A stretch of 64,000 bases of DNA, taken from IMG/VR virus record IMGVR_UViG_3300046471_000128, positions 43,510 to 107,509 of that record. The stretch is one strand, 5' to 3'. The notes under the pieces were generated by a model. That model was not told where the DNA came from and did no database searches. It saw only the letters and a program-made list of their open reading frames with translations. Numbering within the stretch: the first letter of the stretch is position 1; each line of letters opens with the position of its first letter. Source of the DNA: a virus. Position numbers and translations under genes: made by a program. Below, piece by piece: positions 8,444 through 17,201 of this stretch.

Positions 8444-8824
8444 TTACGGGAGGACGAACGCGCAGTCAATGTTCGCCACGAACTCCACCATGCCAGCGGG
8501 CGGGATCGGGTAGCCCACCGGCAGCGTGCGCGGGCGCAGATACTTGATGAGCATCGGACCGACCTGCGACTCCAGCGTGATCGTGAGCACCTGCATGGCT
8601 GCGTCGATCTGCGCCTTGGTCGCGGTGTAGCCCTTGCCGCGCGCGACGAGCGCGAACTCGGCCTTGTAATAGCCCGGCAGCTCGTAGTTGATCCGGGTGC
8701 CCTTGTAGCTCGCCTTGAGCAAAAGCCCGGCGTCGCCCGCGCGCATTTCGTTGATGAAAATCGTCTTGCCCTTCACGCCACAGCCATTCTGCTCGAGGAG
8801 CGTGGCAATCGGTTCGAGATCCAT
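8444..8824 (-). CDS. Tail terminator (lambda gpU-like), putative
   Basis: The protein has 126 residues and sits between a gp10-like gene and the tail tube gene, the usual place of the tail terminator/tail completion protein. It contains an alternating alpha/beta pattern (AQIDAAMQVLTITLESQVGPMLIKYLRPRTLPVGYP), consistent with the gpU fold. The ATG follows the upstream stop directly (TAAATG). The role of forming the hexameric ring that ends tail polymerisation is inferred from order; no diagnostic residues are visible. Confidence 0.68.
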   Translation of the reverse strand: MDLEPIATLLEQNGCGVKGKTIFINEMRAGDAGLLLKASYKGTRINYELPGYYKAEFALVARGKGYTATKAQIDAAMQVLTITLESQVGPMLIKYLRPRTLPVGYPIPPAGMVEFVANIDCAFVLP

Positions 8825-9283
8825 TTACGTCGACTCCTTCACAATCTGTTTCACACGCTTGCCCATTTCACCGATCCGGGTGTTCATTGCGCGCTCCATG
8901 AACTTGCCGCCCACCTTGCCCGAGCCGCCGTCTTTCGCGATCGACCCTTCGTCGAGGTTGAAGGCGCCCGTGCCGTAGGGTGCGAGCGCCTCGTGCATGA
9001 CCCGCGCGTATTCGACCACCGGCTTGCCTTCCTTGTCGATGGCGCTCGGGTCCACCTGCACGGTCACCTGCACGCGGTTGTTGATGCCGCCGCGGTCCTC
9101 GACCACCTGGATCGCCTCTTCGAGATCGCCGTCCTTGTAAGGCGCGTTCTCGCGCGCGAGCCCGGCGATCGTGTCGCCCTCCTCCCGCATCACGCCCAGA
9201 ATGCGGCGCGCGGCGACGTCGCCCATCCGGTTGACCTTCAGCGCGAGCAGCTCCGGGTTGAAGTTGTTCTTGACTAGACCCAC
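8825..9283 (-). CDS. HK97 gp10-like neck/tail completion protein
   Basis: The protein has 152 residues, starting at GTG 9283 and overlapping the upstream gene by 10 bp. A longer upstream-extended frame exists but runs fully through the preceding gene. The pattern AARRILGVMREEGDTIAGLARENAPYKDGDLEEAIQV followed by VEYARVMHEALAPY is characteristic of the HK97 gp10 family ('tail component'), which lies between head-closure and terminator genes. KVGGKFMERAM near the C-terminus also fits that family. Confidence 0.78.
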   Translation of the reverse strand: MGLVKNNFNPELLALKVNRMGDVAARRILGVMREEGDTIAGLARENAPYKDGDLEEAIQVVEDRGGINNRVQVTVQVDPSAIDKEGKPVVEYARVMHEALAPYGTGAFNLDEGSIAKDGGSGKVGGKFMERAMNTRIGEMGKRVKQIVKEST

Positions 9284-9615
9284 GGCGAACCCCCGACGAG
9301 ATAGTGATCGAGGACGCCCGACGTGTTGAACTGTGGCGTGATCGCAACGATGCGCAGTTCGATCCCCGCCACCGTCAGCTTGTCGCCGAGCTTCGCCGCG
9401 CTTTTGGCGGTCAGCATCAGCTCCGCGGTGATCGCGAGATCCTCGGCGTGCGTCTGCGAGCCGGAGAGTTGCGCGCGCGAGTTGGTCGCCTGGGCGGCCG
9501 ACTTCAACTCGACGATGGAGCACCCCTCGCGAACTGGCATACCCGGCTGATCCTCGCCGTAAAGGTTGCGCCCGGTGTTGGGCGCGATCCAGCAGAACAT
9601 GTTGGGCTTGAACAT
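9274..9615 (-). CDS. Putative head-tail connector/head closure protein
   Basis: The protein has 113 residues from ATG 9615 (a GTG three bases upstream is an alternative). It is predicted to be a small beta-rich protein: GRNLYGEDQPGMPVREGCSIVELK, then AKLGDKLTVAGIELRIVAITPQFNTSG. Its place between the gp10-like gene and the upstream connector genes matches head-closure (stopper) proteins, and the SPP1 gp16/HK97 gp9-type beta-barrel would fit its size. The function is by position only. Confidence 0.6.
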   Translation of the reverse strand: MFKPNMFCWIAPNTGRNLYGEDQPGMPVREGCSIVELKSAAQATNSRAQLSGSQTHAEDLAITAELMLTAKSAAKLGDKLTVAGIELRIVAITPQFNTSGVLDHYLVGGSPWV

Positions 9616-9618
9616 CAC

Positions 9619-10353
9619 TTACTCCGGTCGCACGAGCGTCGCGCTCGAGTTCGGGTGGAACACCTCGTCGCGCAGCGACAGGTAAGACGGGTGCGCGTCG
9701 CCCGTGAGCGATACCCGCTGCCCGTGGCCCTCGTGCGCGGGGTCCGGGTAACGCACCTCAAGCGTGGTCACACCCTCTGCTGCGGCGGCGCGCACCACCG
9801 CGTCGGCGTAGAGGCCCTGCAGCGCGCCCTTGACGGTCGCCGCGGCGAACACCGACGCCTTCCACTTGCGGCCGGCCACGTCAAACTGATGGTAGCTGAT
9901 CGGCTCGCGCGTCTCGGCGATGCGGGCCGCCTCCACCGCGGCGCTGTAGCGGCGGCGCGAGGTCTGCATCAGCATGTCCACACGCAGCGAAAAGTCGCGC
10001 AGGCGCTTGACGGCCGTGATTACGTCCCGGTGCATGGCCGCGGCGAGCGTGCCGAGTGCGGCGGCCCGCTGGGCGTGCGCGTCGTTCATCAGGAGCTCGC
10101 CCAACGCGTCGCTGGCAGCGGGCGCGGCGTTCGCGAGCAGGTCGACGATGGCCGAGTCCATCAGGCCCGCGATCGTCGTGAGCACGTTGCCTTGCAGCTG
10201 CATCATCGCGGCGGTGGTCTGCGCGCGGGCGTGCGGGCCGGTCGGGCCGCGCCCGGACATGGCGTCGGCCGTCATCGCGGTGAGTGCGAGCAGGAAGGCG
10301 CGGTAGTGCGCCTCGACGGCCTGGCCGACCGTATCGATCAGGTGGTTTTTCAT
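9619..10353 (-). CDS. Structural protein with MuF-like C-terminal end, putative
   Basis: The protein has 244 residues: a long Ala-rich helical N-terminal part, then a C-terminal segment ending VFHPNSSATLVRPE. The HPN-x-x-x-x-LV-P ending resembles the end of Mu gpF/SPP1 gp7-type minor head proteins (HPNCRHTLVP in typical members), but here the Cys/Arg positions are not conserved. MuF proteins usually follow the portal; this gene lies among the connector genes instead. The start overlaps the upstream stop (ATGA). Confidence 0.5.
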   Translation of the reverse strand: MKNHLIDTVGQAVEAHYRAFLLALTAMTADAMSGRGPTGPHARAQTTAAMMQLQGNVLTTIAGLMDSAIVDLLANAAPAASDALGELLMNDAHAQRAAALGTLAAAMHRDVITAVKRLRDFSLRVDMLMQTSRRRYSAAVEAARIAETREPISYHQFDVAGRKWKASVFAAATVKGALQGLYADAVVRAAAAEGVTTLEVRYPDPAHEGHGQRVSLTGDAHPSYLSLRDEVFHPNSSATLVRPE

Positions 10354-11138
10354 GTGCGGGAAAGCCGAATGCGTTTGACGACGTAGCGGCCGAGCTCGTG
10401 CATGGCGCGTGCGCAGATCAGCTGGCGTGCCGGGCGCACCTGGCCGAACATGGTGGTCGAGCCGCCGACGGTTTCGGAGACGATGCCCTGCGCGCGCTTG
10501 GCGAGCACCGGGTCACCGCCGAGCAGGTCGTCCGCCTCCATGATCTGGGCGCGCTCGACCGCCTGGCGAAAGTCGATCGGCAGCGTCAGGTATTGCGCCT
10601 GAGTCATCTGGATGATCGAGTAGAGGCCGAACTCGGGCTGGATGTAGTTCTGCCAGTCCTGCGACCAGCGGTAGCGGTAGGACATCTGGCCGATGTTCAG
10701 CCGCGCCTGGATGAGTGCGGCGACCCGCTCGTCACGCGAGGCGTTGCCCCACGACGGCAGATTCGGGATGTCGAGCGCGATGAGCTCGGCCTTGTTGATG
10801 GTCTGGAATGAGTTGGTGCCGGGCACGAGCGGCTCGCTCGCCTCGATCACGTAGTTCTGGATCAGCAGGCGCGAGCCCGCGTCCGTCTTTGCCAGCACTT
10901 CGACCGTGCGCAGCGCGCGCATCGAACCGGCAGGCAGCGCGTTTTCACCGGCCCCCACCAGGATCGACACGGGGGCGCCGCCCGGGTCCAGCCACGGCAC
11001 CGGAATCGTGTCGATCAGCACGGTGCCGTCTTCGTCGAGCACGCGGTAGCTCGCCGAGGATGGCGTGAACGCGTTGCCCGAACTGTCCACGAACGGGATC
11101 GTCACGGTGACGTCTGCCCCGGCGAGATACTTTTCCAT
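10350..11138 (-). CDS. Head-tail adaptor-like protein with N-terminal beta domain
   Basis: The protein has 262 residues. The first ~100 residues read as an Ig/FN3-like beta sandwich (ADVTVTIPFVDSSGNAFTPSSASYRVLDEDG). The C-terminal ~110 residues are helical (ALIQARLNIGQMSYRYRW, then ADDLLGGDPVLAKRAQGIVSETVGGSTTMF), with the style of head-tail connector adaptors that dock under the portal. A two-part arrangement is inferred. It lies between the capsid-proximal 148-residue protein and the MuF-like gene. Confidence 0.55.
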   Translation of the reverse strand: MEKYLAGADVTVTIPFVDSSGNAFTPSSASYRVLDEDGTVLIDTIPVPWLDPGGAPVSILVGAGENALPAGSMRALRTVEVLAKTDAGSRLLIQNYVIEASEPLVPGTNSFQTINKAELIALDIPNLPSWGNASRDERVAALIQARLNIGQMSYRYRWSQDWQNYIQPEFGLYSIIQMTQAQYLTLPIDFRQAVERAQIMEADDLLGGDPVLAKRAQGIVSETVGGSTTMFGQVRPARQLICARAMHELGRYVVKRIRLSRT

Positions 11139-11141
11139 GCT

Positions 11142-11588
11142 TTACTCCGCAGCTTGCGTGGTGACGGCAGCCTCGGCAGGCGCAGCGGGTGCGACCGGTG
11201 CGACTTCAACCGGCGCCTGGGCAGCGAGGATCAACGCGATCAGGTCAGCGATGCCGCTTGCCTTTACGCCCAGCGGGTCGCCCACCACGCGCAGCGCCTT
11301 GATGCCACCCGTGCCGGCGATCTCTTCGAGCTCATCCTGCGTATAGGCGGCGCGCGGGGCCGGCGCGGGTTCTTCACCTTGCACCTGCATTGGCGTGCAC
11401 TTGCTGTCGAGGTCCTGCTGTGAGGCGCTCGGGTTCGTGCCGTCGAGCTGCTCGATCTGCACGATGTTCGCAAGGCGCGACGCCTCGCGCGGCAGCACAT
11501 CGGCGATCGATGTGCCGTCAGCGAACTCGACGCCGCCGAAGTTGCCCGTGTAGGTTTCCCAGCCGGCCTGAATCATTCGAATCTTCAT
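11142..11588 (-). CDS. Capsid-proximal protein with HeH/LEM-like segment
   Basis: The protein has 148 residues and lies immediately after the major capsid gene, separated by a terminator hairpin. The middle (YTQDELEEIAGTGGIKALR, then VGDPLGVKASGIADLIALIL) resembles the small helix-extended-helix (HeH/LEM-like) modules found in phage proteins next to capsid genes. The tail is Ala/Pro/Val-rich and probably disordered. A head-decoration or accessory role is possible but unproved. Confidence 0.55.
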   Translation of the reverse strand: MKIRMIQAGWETYTGNFGGVEFADGTSIADVLPREASRLANIVQIEQLDGTNPSASQQDLDSKCTPMQVQGEEPAPAPRAAYTQDELEEIAGTGGIKALRVVGDPLGVKASGIADLIALILAAQAPVEVAPVAPAAPAEAAVTTQAAE

Positions 11589-11601
11589 ATCGTTCTCTCA
11601 T

Positions 11602-11634
11602 GGAAAAAGGGCATGAACCGAAGTCCATGCCCTT
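11602..11634 (-). terminator. Rho-independent terminator after the major capsid gene
   Basis: A perfect 9-bp stem (AAGGGCATG/CATGCCCTT) with a 10-nt loop is followed on the minus strand by TTTTTCC. It lies between the capsid gene and the next structural gene, so it could lower downstream neck-gene expression relative to capsid. Confidence 0.82.
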
Positions 11635-11647
11635 CATTTTAAAGCAG

Positions 11648-11669
11648 AATAAGTCACGGATGACTTATT
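11648..11669 (-). promoter_or_regulatory. Most symmetric copy of the recurrent dyad
   Basis: A near-perfect palindrome on both strands: AATAAGTCA, TCC, then GTGACTTATT. It lies just after the major capsid stop and before the terminator. Its symmetry is the best evidence that the repeated motif binds a dimeric protein. Confidence 0.65.
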
Positions 11670-11676
11670 GTCCGCC

Positions 11677-12579
11677 TTAAACGTTGGTGATGCCGCGCAG
11701 ACGTGCCAGCGAGCGCGTGGACTTCAGCGCCGAGCCGCAATACCACTTCACGCGGATACGGTCGGCGTCCTTGTTCTGGACCGTGCCGATGTCTTCCACG
11801 CGGATGCCCGCGTCCTTGCCGCCCCACAGACCGTGGAAGCCGTCGAGCTCGTTCAGGCGAACCGCGTAGACCGAGCACGTATTCAGATTCGTGCCCATGT
11901 CTTCGTCACCTGCGAGCCAGTCGTTGCGCAGAATCGGAATCCCGTTGTGGCCGAGCACTGCCTGGCCGAAGTTGGGGATCTCGATCATCGCCGGCTGGAT
12001 GCCGCCGGTTGCATACAGCAACGAGCGATATGCGCGAATCGTGCCCGCGCGCATCACGAACGCGTCAGCGCCGTTGATCACCGCGTCGGCCAGTTGGTCG
12101 AGCATGTTCAGCGTGAGCGCTGAACCGTTCACACCCGCGTCGAGCGTCATCGGGGCCGACACCAGCTGCGGCAGGCCGTCGAATTCCTTCGTGTTCACGG
12201 AGCTGTTGCCCTGTGCGATGGTCTTCTTGAACTTGCGTGCGACTGCCTTGGCCTTCAGACCGATCTGCGTTGCGCGCTGATCGTTCGTGTCCGACTCGGT
12301 TTCTTGCAGGAACTTGTCGACGTCCACGTCACCCGCGAGGATGCGCAGCTTCGACACGACTTCCGTGAACGTGCCGGCCGATTCGTTCACCGTGTCGTTC
12401 GGCGACAGGAAGTCGGCGTCCGGCAGGGTGTTTTCACGGTCATACACATACGCTTTGCCGTTGATACCCACGAACGGCAGAAGGGCGAAGAGCTCATCCT
12501 TTTCGATGATTTCCTCGATGACGCCGGCGACCAGCTGGTTATTACTCAGCTTGTCCGCTTCGACTTGCAGCAATGGCAT
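11677..12579 (-). CDS. Major capsid protein (HK97 fold, putative)
   Basis: The protein has 300 residues and a strong ribosome binding site (AAAGGA). The N-terminus (LQVEADKLSNNQLVAGVIEEIIEKDELFALLPF) followed by a strand-rich domain, GNSSVNTKEFDGLPQLV, and IPNFGQAVLGHNGIPILRNDW has the style of small HK97-fold capsid proteins found after scaffold genes. The C-terminal 'VKWYCGSALKSTRSLARLRGI' suits the P-domain strand end. There is no N-terminal delta domain; the separate coiled-coil gene upstream would serve as scaffold. Confidence 0.88.
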   Translation of the reverse strand: MPLLQVEADKLSNNQLVAGVIEEIIEKDELFALLPFVGINGKAYVYDRENTLPDADFLSPNDTVNESAGTFTEVVSKLRILAGDVDVDKFLQETESDTNDQRATQIGLKAKAVARKFKKTIAQGNSSVNTKEFDGLPQLVSAPMTLDAGVNGSALTLNMLDQLADAVINGADAFVMRAGTIRAYRSLLYATGGIQPAMIEIPNFGQAVLGHNGIPILRNDWLAGDEDMGTNLNTCSVYAVRLNELDGFHGLWGGKDAGIRVEDIGTVQNKDADRIRVKWYCGSALKSTRSLARLRGITNV

Positions 12580-12604
12580 GGCTTTTTCCTTTCGAAAGAA
12601 TCGG

Positions 12605-12632
12605 GATATAGTAACCCGTCACTTACTTTATC
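12605..12632 (-). promoter_or_regulatory. Promoter/operator-like dyad before the capsid gene
   Basis: The minus strand reads GATAAAGTAAGTGACGGGTTACTATATC, combining the recurrent dyad with a TACTAT -10-like box about 25 bp before the capsid start. A second partial copy (CCCGTCACC) lies a few bases upstream. This is a good candidate for the capsid promoter. Confidence 0.62.
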
Positions 12633-12664
12633 AGGAAGGTGACGGGTTTACAAGCAAAACAGCC

Positions 12665-13549
12665 TTACTTCAGGCCCGCCTTAGCCAGCCCTGCGGCGAT
12701 CTTCGAGCGACCCGTGCCGACGGTTGCCGAGTTGGGCTTCGCGCCCGGCACCGAGGCCGCGTTCGTGATCGAACCGGCGCCCGCTTTGAGCTTCGACTTG
12801 CGCAGGGTGTCCTTGTCCGGGTCCAGCTCGACCAGCTTCTCGATCGCGGCTTCGAACGCGAGCGGCTCGCCCTTGCTATCGACCAGCACGTTGCGGTCTT
12901 TCGAACCCGCAGGCTTGTCGAACGCGACGACCCCACCGTCCTTGAACTCGAAGTGGCTACCGTAGACCCGGCGGGCCTTAGCAACAGAGAGAGTGAGCTC
13001 CTCGGCGATGAACTTGGAGGTGCCAAAGGCGTTGCCCACCGTCAGTTCTGCGATCTGCGAAGCCAGCTCGACTACACGCTGCTCGGCGGCGCTCTTGCCG
13101 TCGCGTTCAGCCTGCAGTTCCTTGCCGTGTTGCTCGACCATCTGGGCCTTCAACGAGTCCCATTGGCCCTTCGCTTCCAGCTGCGCGATTTCGGCGTCTT
13201 TCTTTGCCTGCACCAGCGCTCGCAGTTCCTTCGGGTCCAGACCATCGAATTCCTTCAGGCGAGCATTCGCTTGCTCGAGCTGAGTGGCGGTGGCCCTGAG
13301 CTTGTCCTTCTTATCCATCACTTCGCGCAGCAACGCGGCCTCTTCGTCGCTCGGCTTCTTGCCGCGAACACGCTCGGCCTCGGCGCGTTCAGCTTCAGCG
13401 CGCTCAGCCTCCTTGGCTGCCGCCGCAAGTTTCGCCGCTTCGTCGTCACCGCCCGACGCGCCGCCTACGCCACCGCCACCAGAGCCGCCTTCGCCCTCGG
13501 GTGCCATGTAGCCGCCGCGCATCATCAAATGCATCAGGAACTTGTTCAT
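12665..13549 (-). CDS. Capsid scaffold-like coiled-coil protein
   Basis: The protein has 294 residues between portal and capsid genes. It has a Gly-rich N-terminus, an EAERAEAERAEAERVRGKK repeat, a long charged coiled coil to about residue 165, then a compact segment (FGTSKFIAEELTLSVAKARRVYGSHFEFKDG) and a low-complexity basic C-terminus. Scaffolds typically show this highly charged helical make-up and basic capsid-binding C-terminus. No protease motif is visible. It may be removed from mature heads. Confidence 0.75.
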   Translation of the reverse strand: MNKFLMHLMMRGGYMAPEGEGGSGGGGVGGASGGDDEAAKLAAAAKEAERAEAERAEAERVRGKKPSDEEAALLREVMDKKDKLRATATQLEQANARLKEFDGLDPKELRALVQAKKDAEIAQLEAKGQWDSLKAQMVEQHGKELQAERDGKSAAEQRVVELASQIAELTVGNAFGTSKFIAEELTLSVAKARRVYGSHFEFKDGGVVAFDKPAGSKDRNVLVDSKGEPLAFEAAIEKLVELDPDKDTLRKSKLKAGAGSITNAASVPGAKPNSATVGTGRSKIAAGLAKAGLK

Positions 13550-13625
13550 CTCTTTGCTGCCTTTACGTGTGAGCGTTCTCTCGCTCGGGTTGTGTCAGTG
13601 AGGCCGTTCACTTGGCCCGGTCGTG

Positions 13626-15191
13626 TTACGTGGACTTCAACATCTGATTCGCGACGGTTTTGCCACCCATCTTCTGAATCTCGGCGCTAGACATAGGCGA
13701 CTGTCCCGCGCCAGGTGCAGCCAGTGCGTCCACCGGCGGCCAGCTTTTCAACTCGCCTTTCATCTTCGTGATCAGGTCTTCCTTGAGCATCGGGAAGAGC
13801 TTGTCGATCACCGAGTCCATCTGCTGACGACGCACGCCCTCGGGCGCTTCAATCATCGCGAGGCGCGCGGCGATATCGAACTCGTCATACAGCCCGCGAA
13901 CATCGAAGTTCTTCGGGTAGGCGACCATCTGCTTCGTCACGTCGGTGGCGGTCGCATCGGGCGCCGTGTCAATCGGCTGGCCGTTGTAGAGCGCGACCAG
14001 TTGACAGAGCTTGCGTTCGACCTGTTCCAGCGCGTCGGCCTTGGCCGCCAGCAACGAATTCACTCGCTCGAAGTCGTATGCCTTTGCCACGCCGGAGCTG
14101 TTGTCGATGCCCTGCGAGTTGTCTTCCTTGGTGCGCTCGCCGGCGAGGCCGATCGAGTGGTAAATCTCGTTGATGATCTTGGAGATCACCTTGACGATCA
14201 GGTCCGCCTGCTTGACGTCCGGACTGATGAACCCGGGTTTGTCGCCGCCCGAGGCGTCGTAGGTGAAAATCCGCTTGGTGCCCATCTCCACCAGCTTGTC
14301 GTGCGCCTCGTCGCCGGCGGTGAGTGCCTGCGCGGGGATCACCAGCTGGCTGAAGGTCTGGTCCTGAATGATCGCGTCGAGGTTCGACAGGTAGTTCGCG
14401 ACCGCGCGGTCCAGATACGCGGCGTCGGCGATCAGCGCGGGCGACGTGTAGGGGTCGTCGGAGATCACGTTGTCGGCGGCGAACACCGGCACCACGCCCA
14501 GCCCGTGCACGATCGGATCGTTCACGACGATGGTCTTCTTGCCCTTCGAATCCACATCGACCTGGAACATCTGCGAGAAATCGCGCGTCCACAGGCGGTA
14601 GCGGTCGATCAGCTTGCCGCTTGACTCCATCGGGTCGGCGTCATCGCGTGCCGTCTCGTAGATCAGAATCCACTGCAGCTTCGCCAGGTCGTCATAGCTC
14701 ATGTCGAGCACATGCTGGGGCTTGACGATGTAGGCGTAGACGCGCGCGTCGGCGGCCTTCTCGTCGGCCTTGGTGGTGATGTCGGCGGTCTTCGTCGAAT
14801 CGACCACGATCCACGGCCGGCCGTAGGTTGACGCTCGGTTGCTCACGCGCTTCATGAAGTCGTCGATGGGCGACTCATTGAGTGTGGCGCGCTTCCAGAA
14901 GCTCTTGATGCACTCGGGCGCGTCGTCGTTGCGCTTGATGTCGATCTTGAACACGTATTTGTCCAACAGATCGACCACTTCGCGCGTGTGATTGAAGCGG
15001 TAGGCCCGCTGCAGCCGATGGCGATACTCCTGCTCGCCCTCTTTCACGTATTTGTGCAGGTTTTGCTTAAACCACGCCCGGCCACCCTCGTAAGTGGATT
15101 CCAGGAAGTCCCAATGCGCTTCCATCTCGGCAAACACCGGGTGGCGACGCTTGATGAACTGTTCGAGCTTCTTCTGCTGACTGAGTGCCAT
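13626..15191 (-). CDS. Portal protein
   Basis: The protein has 521 residues from ATG 15191; a GTG 36 bases upstream would place the start inside a dyad operator and is less likely. It begins with a helical N-terminus, then KRVSNRASTYGRPWIVVD, YVIKP-type sequence (AYIVKPQHVLDMSYDD), GLGVVPVF, and a long stem helix (SSGVAKAYDFERVNSLLAAKADALEQVERK). This is the pattern of DUF4055-like portal proteins. It forms the dodecameric DNA gate at the capsid vertex and docks the terminase. It follows TerL directly, as expected. Confidence 0.88.
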   Translation of the reverse strand: MALSQQKKLEQFIKRRHPVFAEMEAHWDFLESTYEGGRAWFKQNLHKYVKEGEQEYRHRLQRAYRFNHTREVVDLLDKYVFKIDIKRNDDAPECIKSFWKRATLNESPIDDFMKRVSNRASTYGRPWIVVDSTKTADITTKADEKAADARVYAYIVKPQHVLDMSYDDLAKLQWILIYETARDDADPMESSGKLIDRYRLWTRDFSQMFQVDVDSKGKKTIVVNDPIVHGLGVVPVFAADNVISDDPYTSPALIADAAYLDRAVANYLSNLDAIIQDQTFSQLVIPAQALTAGDEAHDKLVEMGTKRIFTYDASGGDKPGFISPDVKQADLIVKVISKIINEIYHSIGLAGERTKEDNSQGIDNSSGVAKAYDFERVNSLLAAKADALEQVERKLCQLVALYNGQPIDTAPDATATDVTKQMVAYPKNFDVRGLYDEFDIAARLAMIEAPEGVRRQQMDSVIDKLFPMLKEDLITKMKGELKSWPPVDALAAPGAGQSPMSSAEIQKMGGKTVANQMLKST

Positions 15192-15210
15192 ATATGCCTG
15201 TGCGTGAAAA

Positions 15211-15242
15211 ACAGGTGACAAAGTCACCTGTTACTTATTTTA
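15211..15242 (-). promoter_or_regulatory. Recurrent dyad plus perfect inverted repeat before the portal gene
   Basis: The minus strand holds AATAAGTAACAGGTGAC. It runs into a perfect 9-bp inverted repeat (ACAGGTGAC, TTT, GTCACCTGT; 15211-15231). The two arrangements share one half-site, so two dimers could bind alternatively. Confidence 0.6.
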
Positions 15243-15245
15243 AGA

Positions 15246-16532
15246 TCAAATGGATACGCCTGCAATCGTTACTTCGCGCACCGGGAACATGTATTGGATC
15301 GGGTAGCCGAGCGCATCGCCCATGTGATCCACGCCCATGCTCTTGTCGACCTCGCGGCCGCCCTCCTCATAAATCGTCTGTTCGAGCGCGCGGATCACCT
15401 CCTTGCACGGCTTGTTGACCTTCAGCTTGATCTTGCCGTCGGCCGCGCGCAGCATGCGGTTCACCGCGTTCACCCGGTCAGCCACTGGCGGGTGCTTCTT
15501 GTGATAGACGATGTGCTTGAAGCCCTTTTCCTTGAAGATGTCCAGGTCCGACTCGCCGCGTGCGTGCTGGCGATAGCCGCCGGCCGGGTCAGGGAAGATC
15601 GTCGTGCGCTTCATGAGCTTCCAGTAGAGGCGCTCGAGCTCGTTGCTGACCTCCTCGGTGTTCGAGGACTTGAGCGACAGCTCGTGCACCACCCACACCT
15701 CGCCGTTTTCCTGCGGCTGCAAGATGCAGGAGCTCATCGGGTCGATGTTAAAGTCCTGCCCCACCCAGATCGGCAGGGCCGGATTGAACGGGAAGTCGCC
15801 AACGTGCGTCTTCCGGTCGAACGGGTAATAGACCCGGCCGCTCATCGTCTCGAACGAAGCCTCAAATTCCTGCTTGAACGACTTCTCGTCCATGTCGGCG
15901 CGCGCAGCCTCGATTTCAGAGGCCGGGATGAACGGCGACGTGATGGTCGGGAACTGCCAGCTCTTCCAGCGGCCGAGGATCTGGTTCTTCGGGTCCTGCC
16001 CGAGCGCATACAGGTCGTAGAGGAAGTTGTAGGACTTCGGCGTGCCGATGAAGAGAGCGTGGCCGCCGGTTGACGCGAGCGTCGGGCGCAGCACCTTCTT
16101 CCAGGCTTCCGGGTTGATGTCCTGCACCTCGTCCATGACGAGAAAGTGCACGCCCACGCCGCGCAGCGAGTCAGGGTTGTCCGCGCCCTTCAGTTCGATC
16201 CGGGTGCCGTTGACCAGGATGATCGTGAGGGTCGTCTCGTTGACCTTTCGAATCCAGCGCTTTGGGATCGACGCGAGCAGGTCCGGCCACATGATCTGCT
16301 TTGCCATCCGGTAAGACGGCGCCACATACCACACGAGGCGCTTGGGCACTTTCGCGTATTTGATGAGCGAGACTTTGGCGAGGACCGTTTTGCCCCAGCG
16401 TCGCCCCGCCACGACCACGCGAAAGCGGTGCGGCGAGCGAAACACCTCCATCTGCTTCGGATGGAGGAAAATCGTCTGCAACTCACTCGCGATCGCCGAG
16501 ATGGTCGGCAGTCCGGGCTCACGCAGGCGCAT
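15246..16532 (-). CDS. terL: Terminase large subunit
   Basis: The protein has 428 residues from ATG 16532, overlapping the small-subunit stop. The ATPase has a Walker A-like AGRRWGKT at about residues 42-49 and Walker B FLVMDEVQD; the coupling motif is LFIGTPKS. The C-terminal nuclease carries the acidic residues of an RNase H-like fold: VGQDFNIDPMS and DHMGDALGYPI. It packages DNA into proheads through the portal and cuts concatemers. The choice between cos and headful cutting cannot be made from this sequence alone. Confidence 0.96.
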   Translation of the reverse strand: MRLREPGLPTISAIASELQTIFLHPKQMEVFRSPHRFRVVVAGRRWGKTVLAKVSLIKYAKVPKRLVWYVAPSYRMAKQIMWPDLLASIPKRWIRKVNETTLTIILVNGTRIELKGADNPDSLRGVGVHFLVMDEVQDINPEAWKKVLRPTLASTGGHALFIGTPKSYNFLYDLYALGQDPKNQILGRWKSWQFPTITSPFIPASEIEAARADMDEKSFKQEFEASFETMSGRVYYPFDRKTHVGDFPFNPALPIWVGQDFNIDPMSSCILQPQENGEVWVVHELSLKSSNTEEVSNELERLYWKLMKRTTIFPDPAGGYRQHARGESDLDIFKEKGFKHIVYHKKHPPVADRVNAVNRMLRAADGKIKLKVNKPCKEVIRALEQTIYEEGGREVDKSMGVDHMGDALGYPIQYMFPVREVTIAGVSI

Positions 16533-17187
16533 CGTCGTCCTCGTCGTCGAGGCTGCCCTCACCCGGGCCCGGCAGCGCCGCCATCACCTCCGCGTCGCCC
16601 ATGTCGAGGCCGGAGTCTTCCTGACGCTGCTGCATCTCGAGGATCTGGTCCGCGGTCATCTCCTGGATGCCCAGCTCCGGAAGCTCGTCTTCGTCGTTCT
16701 TCTCGCCGTCGGCGATGCCCAGCAGGATGAAGCGCTCCTCGCGCAGCGTGGAGAGCGCCTCGGCCGCGAGCTTGAGCGTCTTGATCTCGTTCTGGACGGT
16801 GGCGAACGGGCGCTTGGTCTGCTGCGCCTCGAGCAACTGCTTCTGGATCAGCCCCGCGATCACCTTCGCCGCGTTGTAATGCGACTCCTTCGTCTCGCGA
16901 ATCCGCCCGGCAATCACGCCCGCGTCGCCCGTGAGTTGCTGGTGCACCTGCTGTTGAACCGCGGCATGCACTTGGGCGCGTTTAGAGCCCTTCTCAGCGC
17001 CCGCCTTCGCGAACATGAAGCTCAGCGCGCGCGGGGTGCGGTGGAAGCGCTTGGAGAGGTCGTCAAGCGTCACCTCGCCCGATTCCCAGAGCGCGATGAT
17101 CTCCGCCTTCTGCTTCTCGGTGAGCGACTTGCTGCCGACCGTGCGACCCCCGCCTTTCTTCGGGGGCGTCTTCGTCTGTTCCGTCAC
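16519..17187 (-). CDS. Terminase small subunit
   Basis: The protein has 222 residues with a GTG start. The N-terminal ~60 residues form a helix-turn-helix (LTEKQKAEIIALWESGEVTLDDLSKRFHRTPRALSFMFAKAG), fitting DNA recognition of the packaging site. A helical oligomerisation middle is followed by a very acidic tail ending SLDDEDDDAPA. It lies upstream of and overlaps TerL. The AT-rich inverted-repeat region and terminator just upstream may contain its binding site. Confidence 0.85.
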   Translation of the reverse strand: MTEQTKTPPKKGGGRTVGSKSLTEKQKAEIIALWESGEVTLDDLSKRFHRTPRALSFMFAKAGAEKGSKRAQVHAAVQQQVHQQLTGDAGVIAGRIRETKESHYNAAKVIAGLIQKQLLEAQQTKRPFATVQNEIKTLKLAAEALSTLREERFILLGIADGEKNDEDELPELGIQEMTADQILEMQQRQEDSGLDMGDAEVMAALPGPGEGSLDDEDDDAPA

Positions 17188-17201
17188 GATTCGATTCCCG
17201 C

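Noticed and set aside
13626-15227. GTG 15227 as portal start
   Set aside because: It would put the start inside the perfect inverted repeat ACAGGTGAC/GTCACCTGT; ATG 15191 is more natural.
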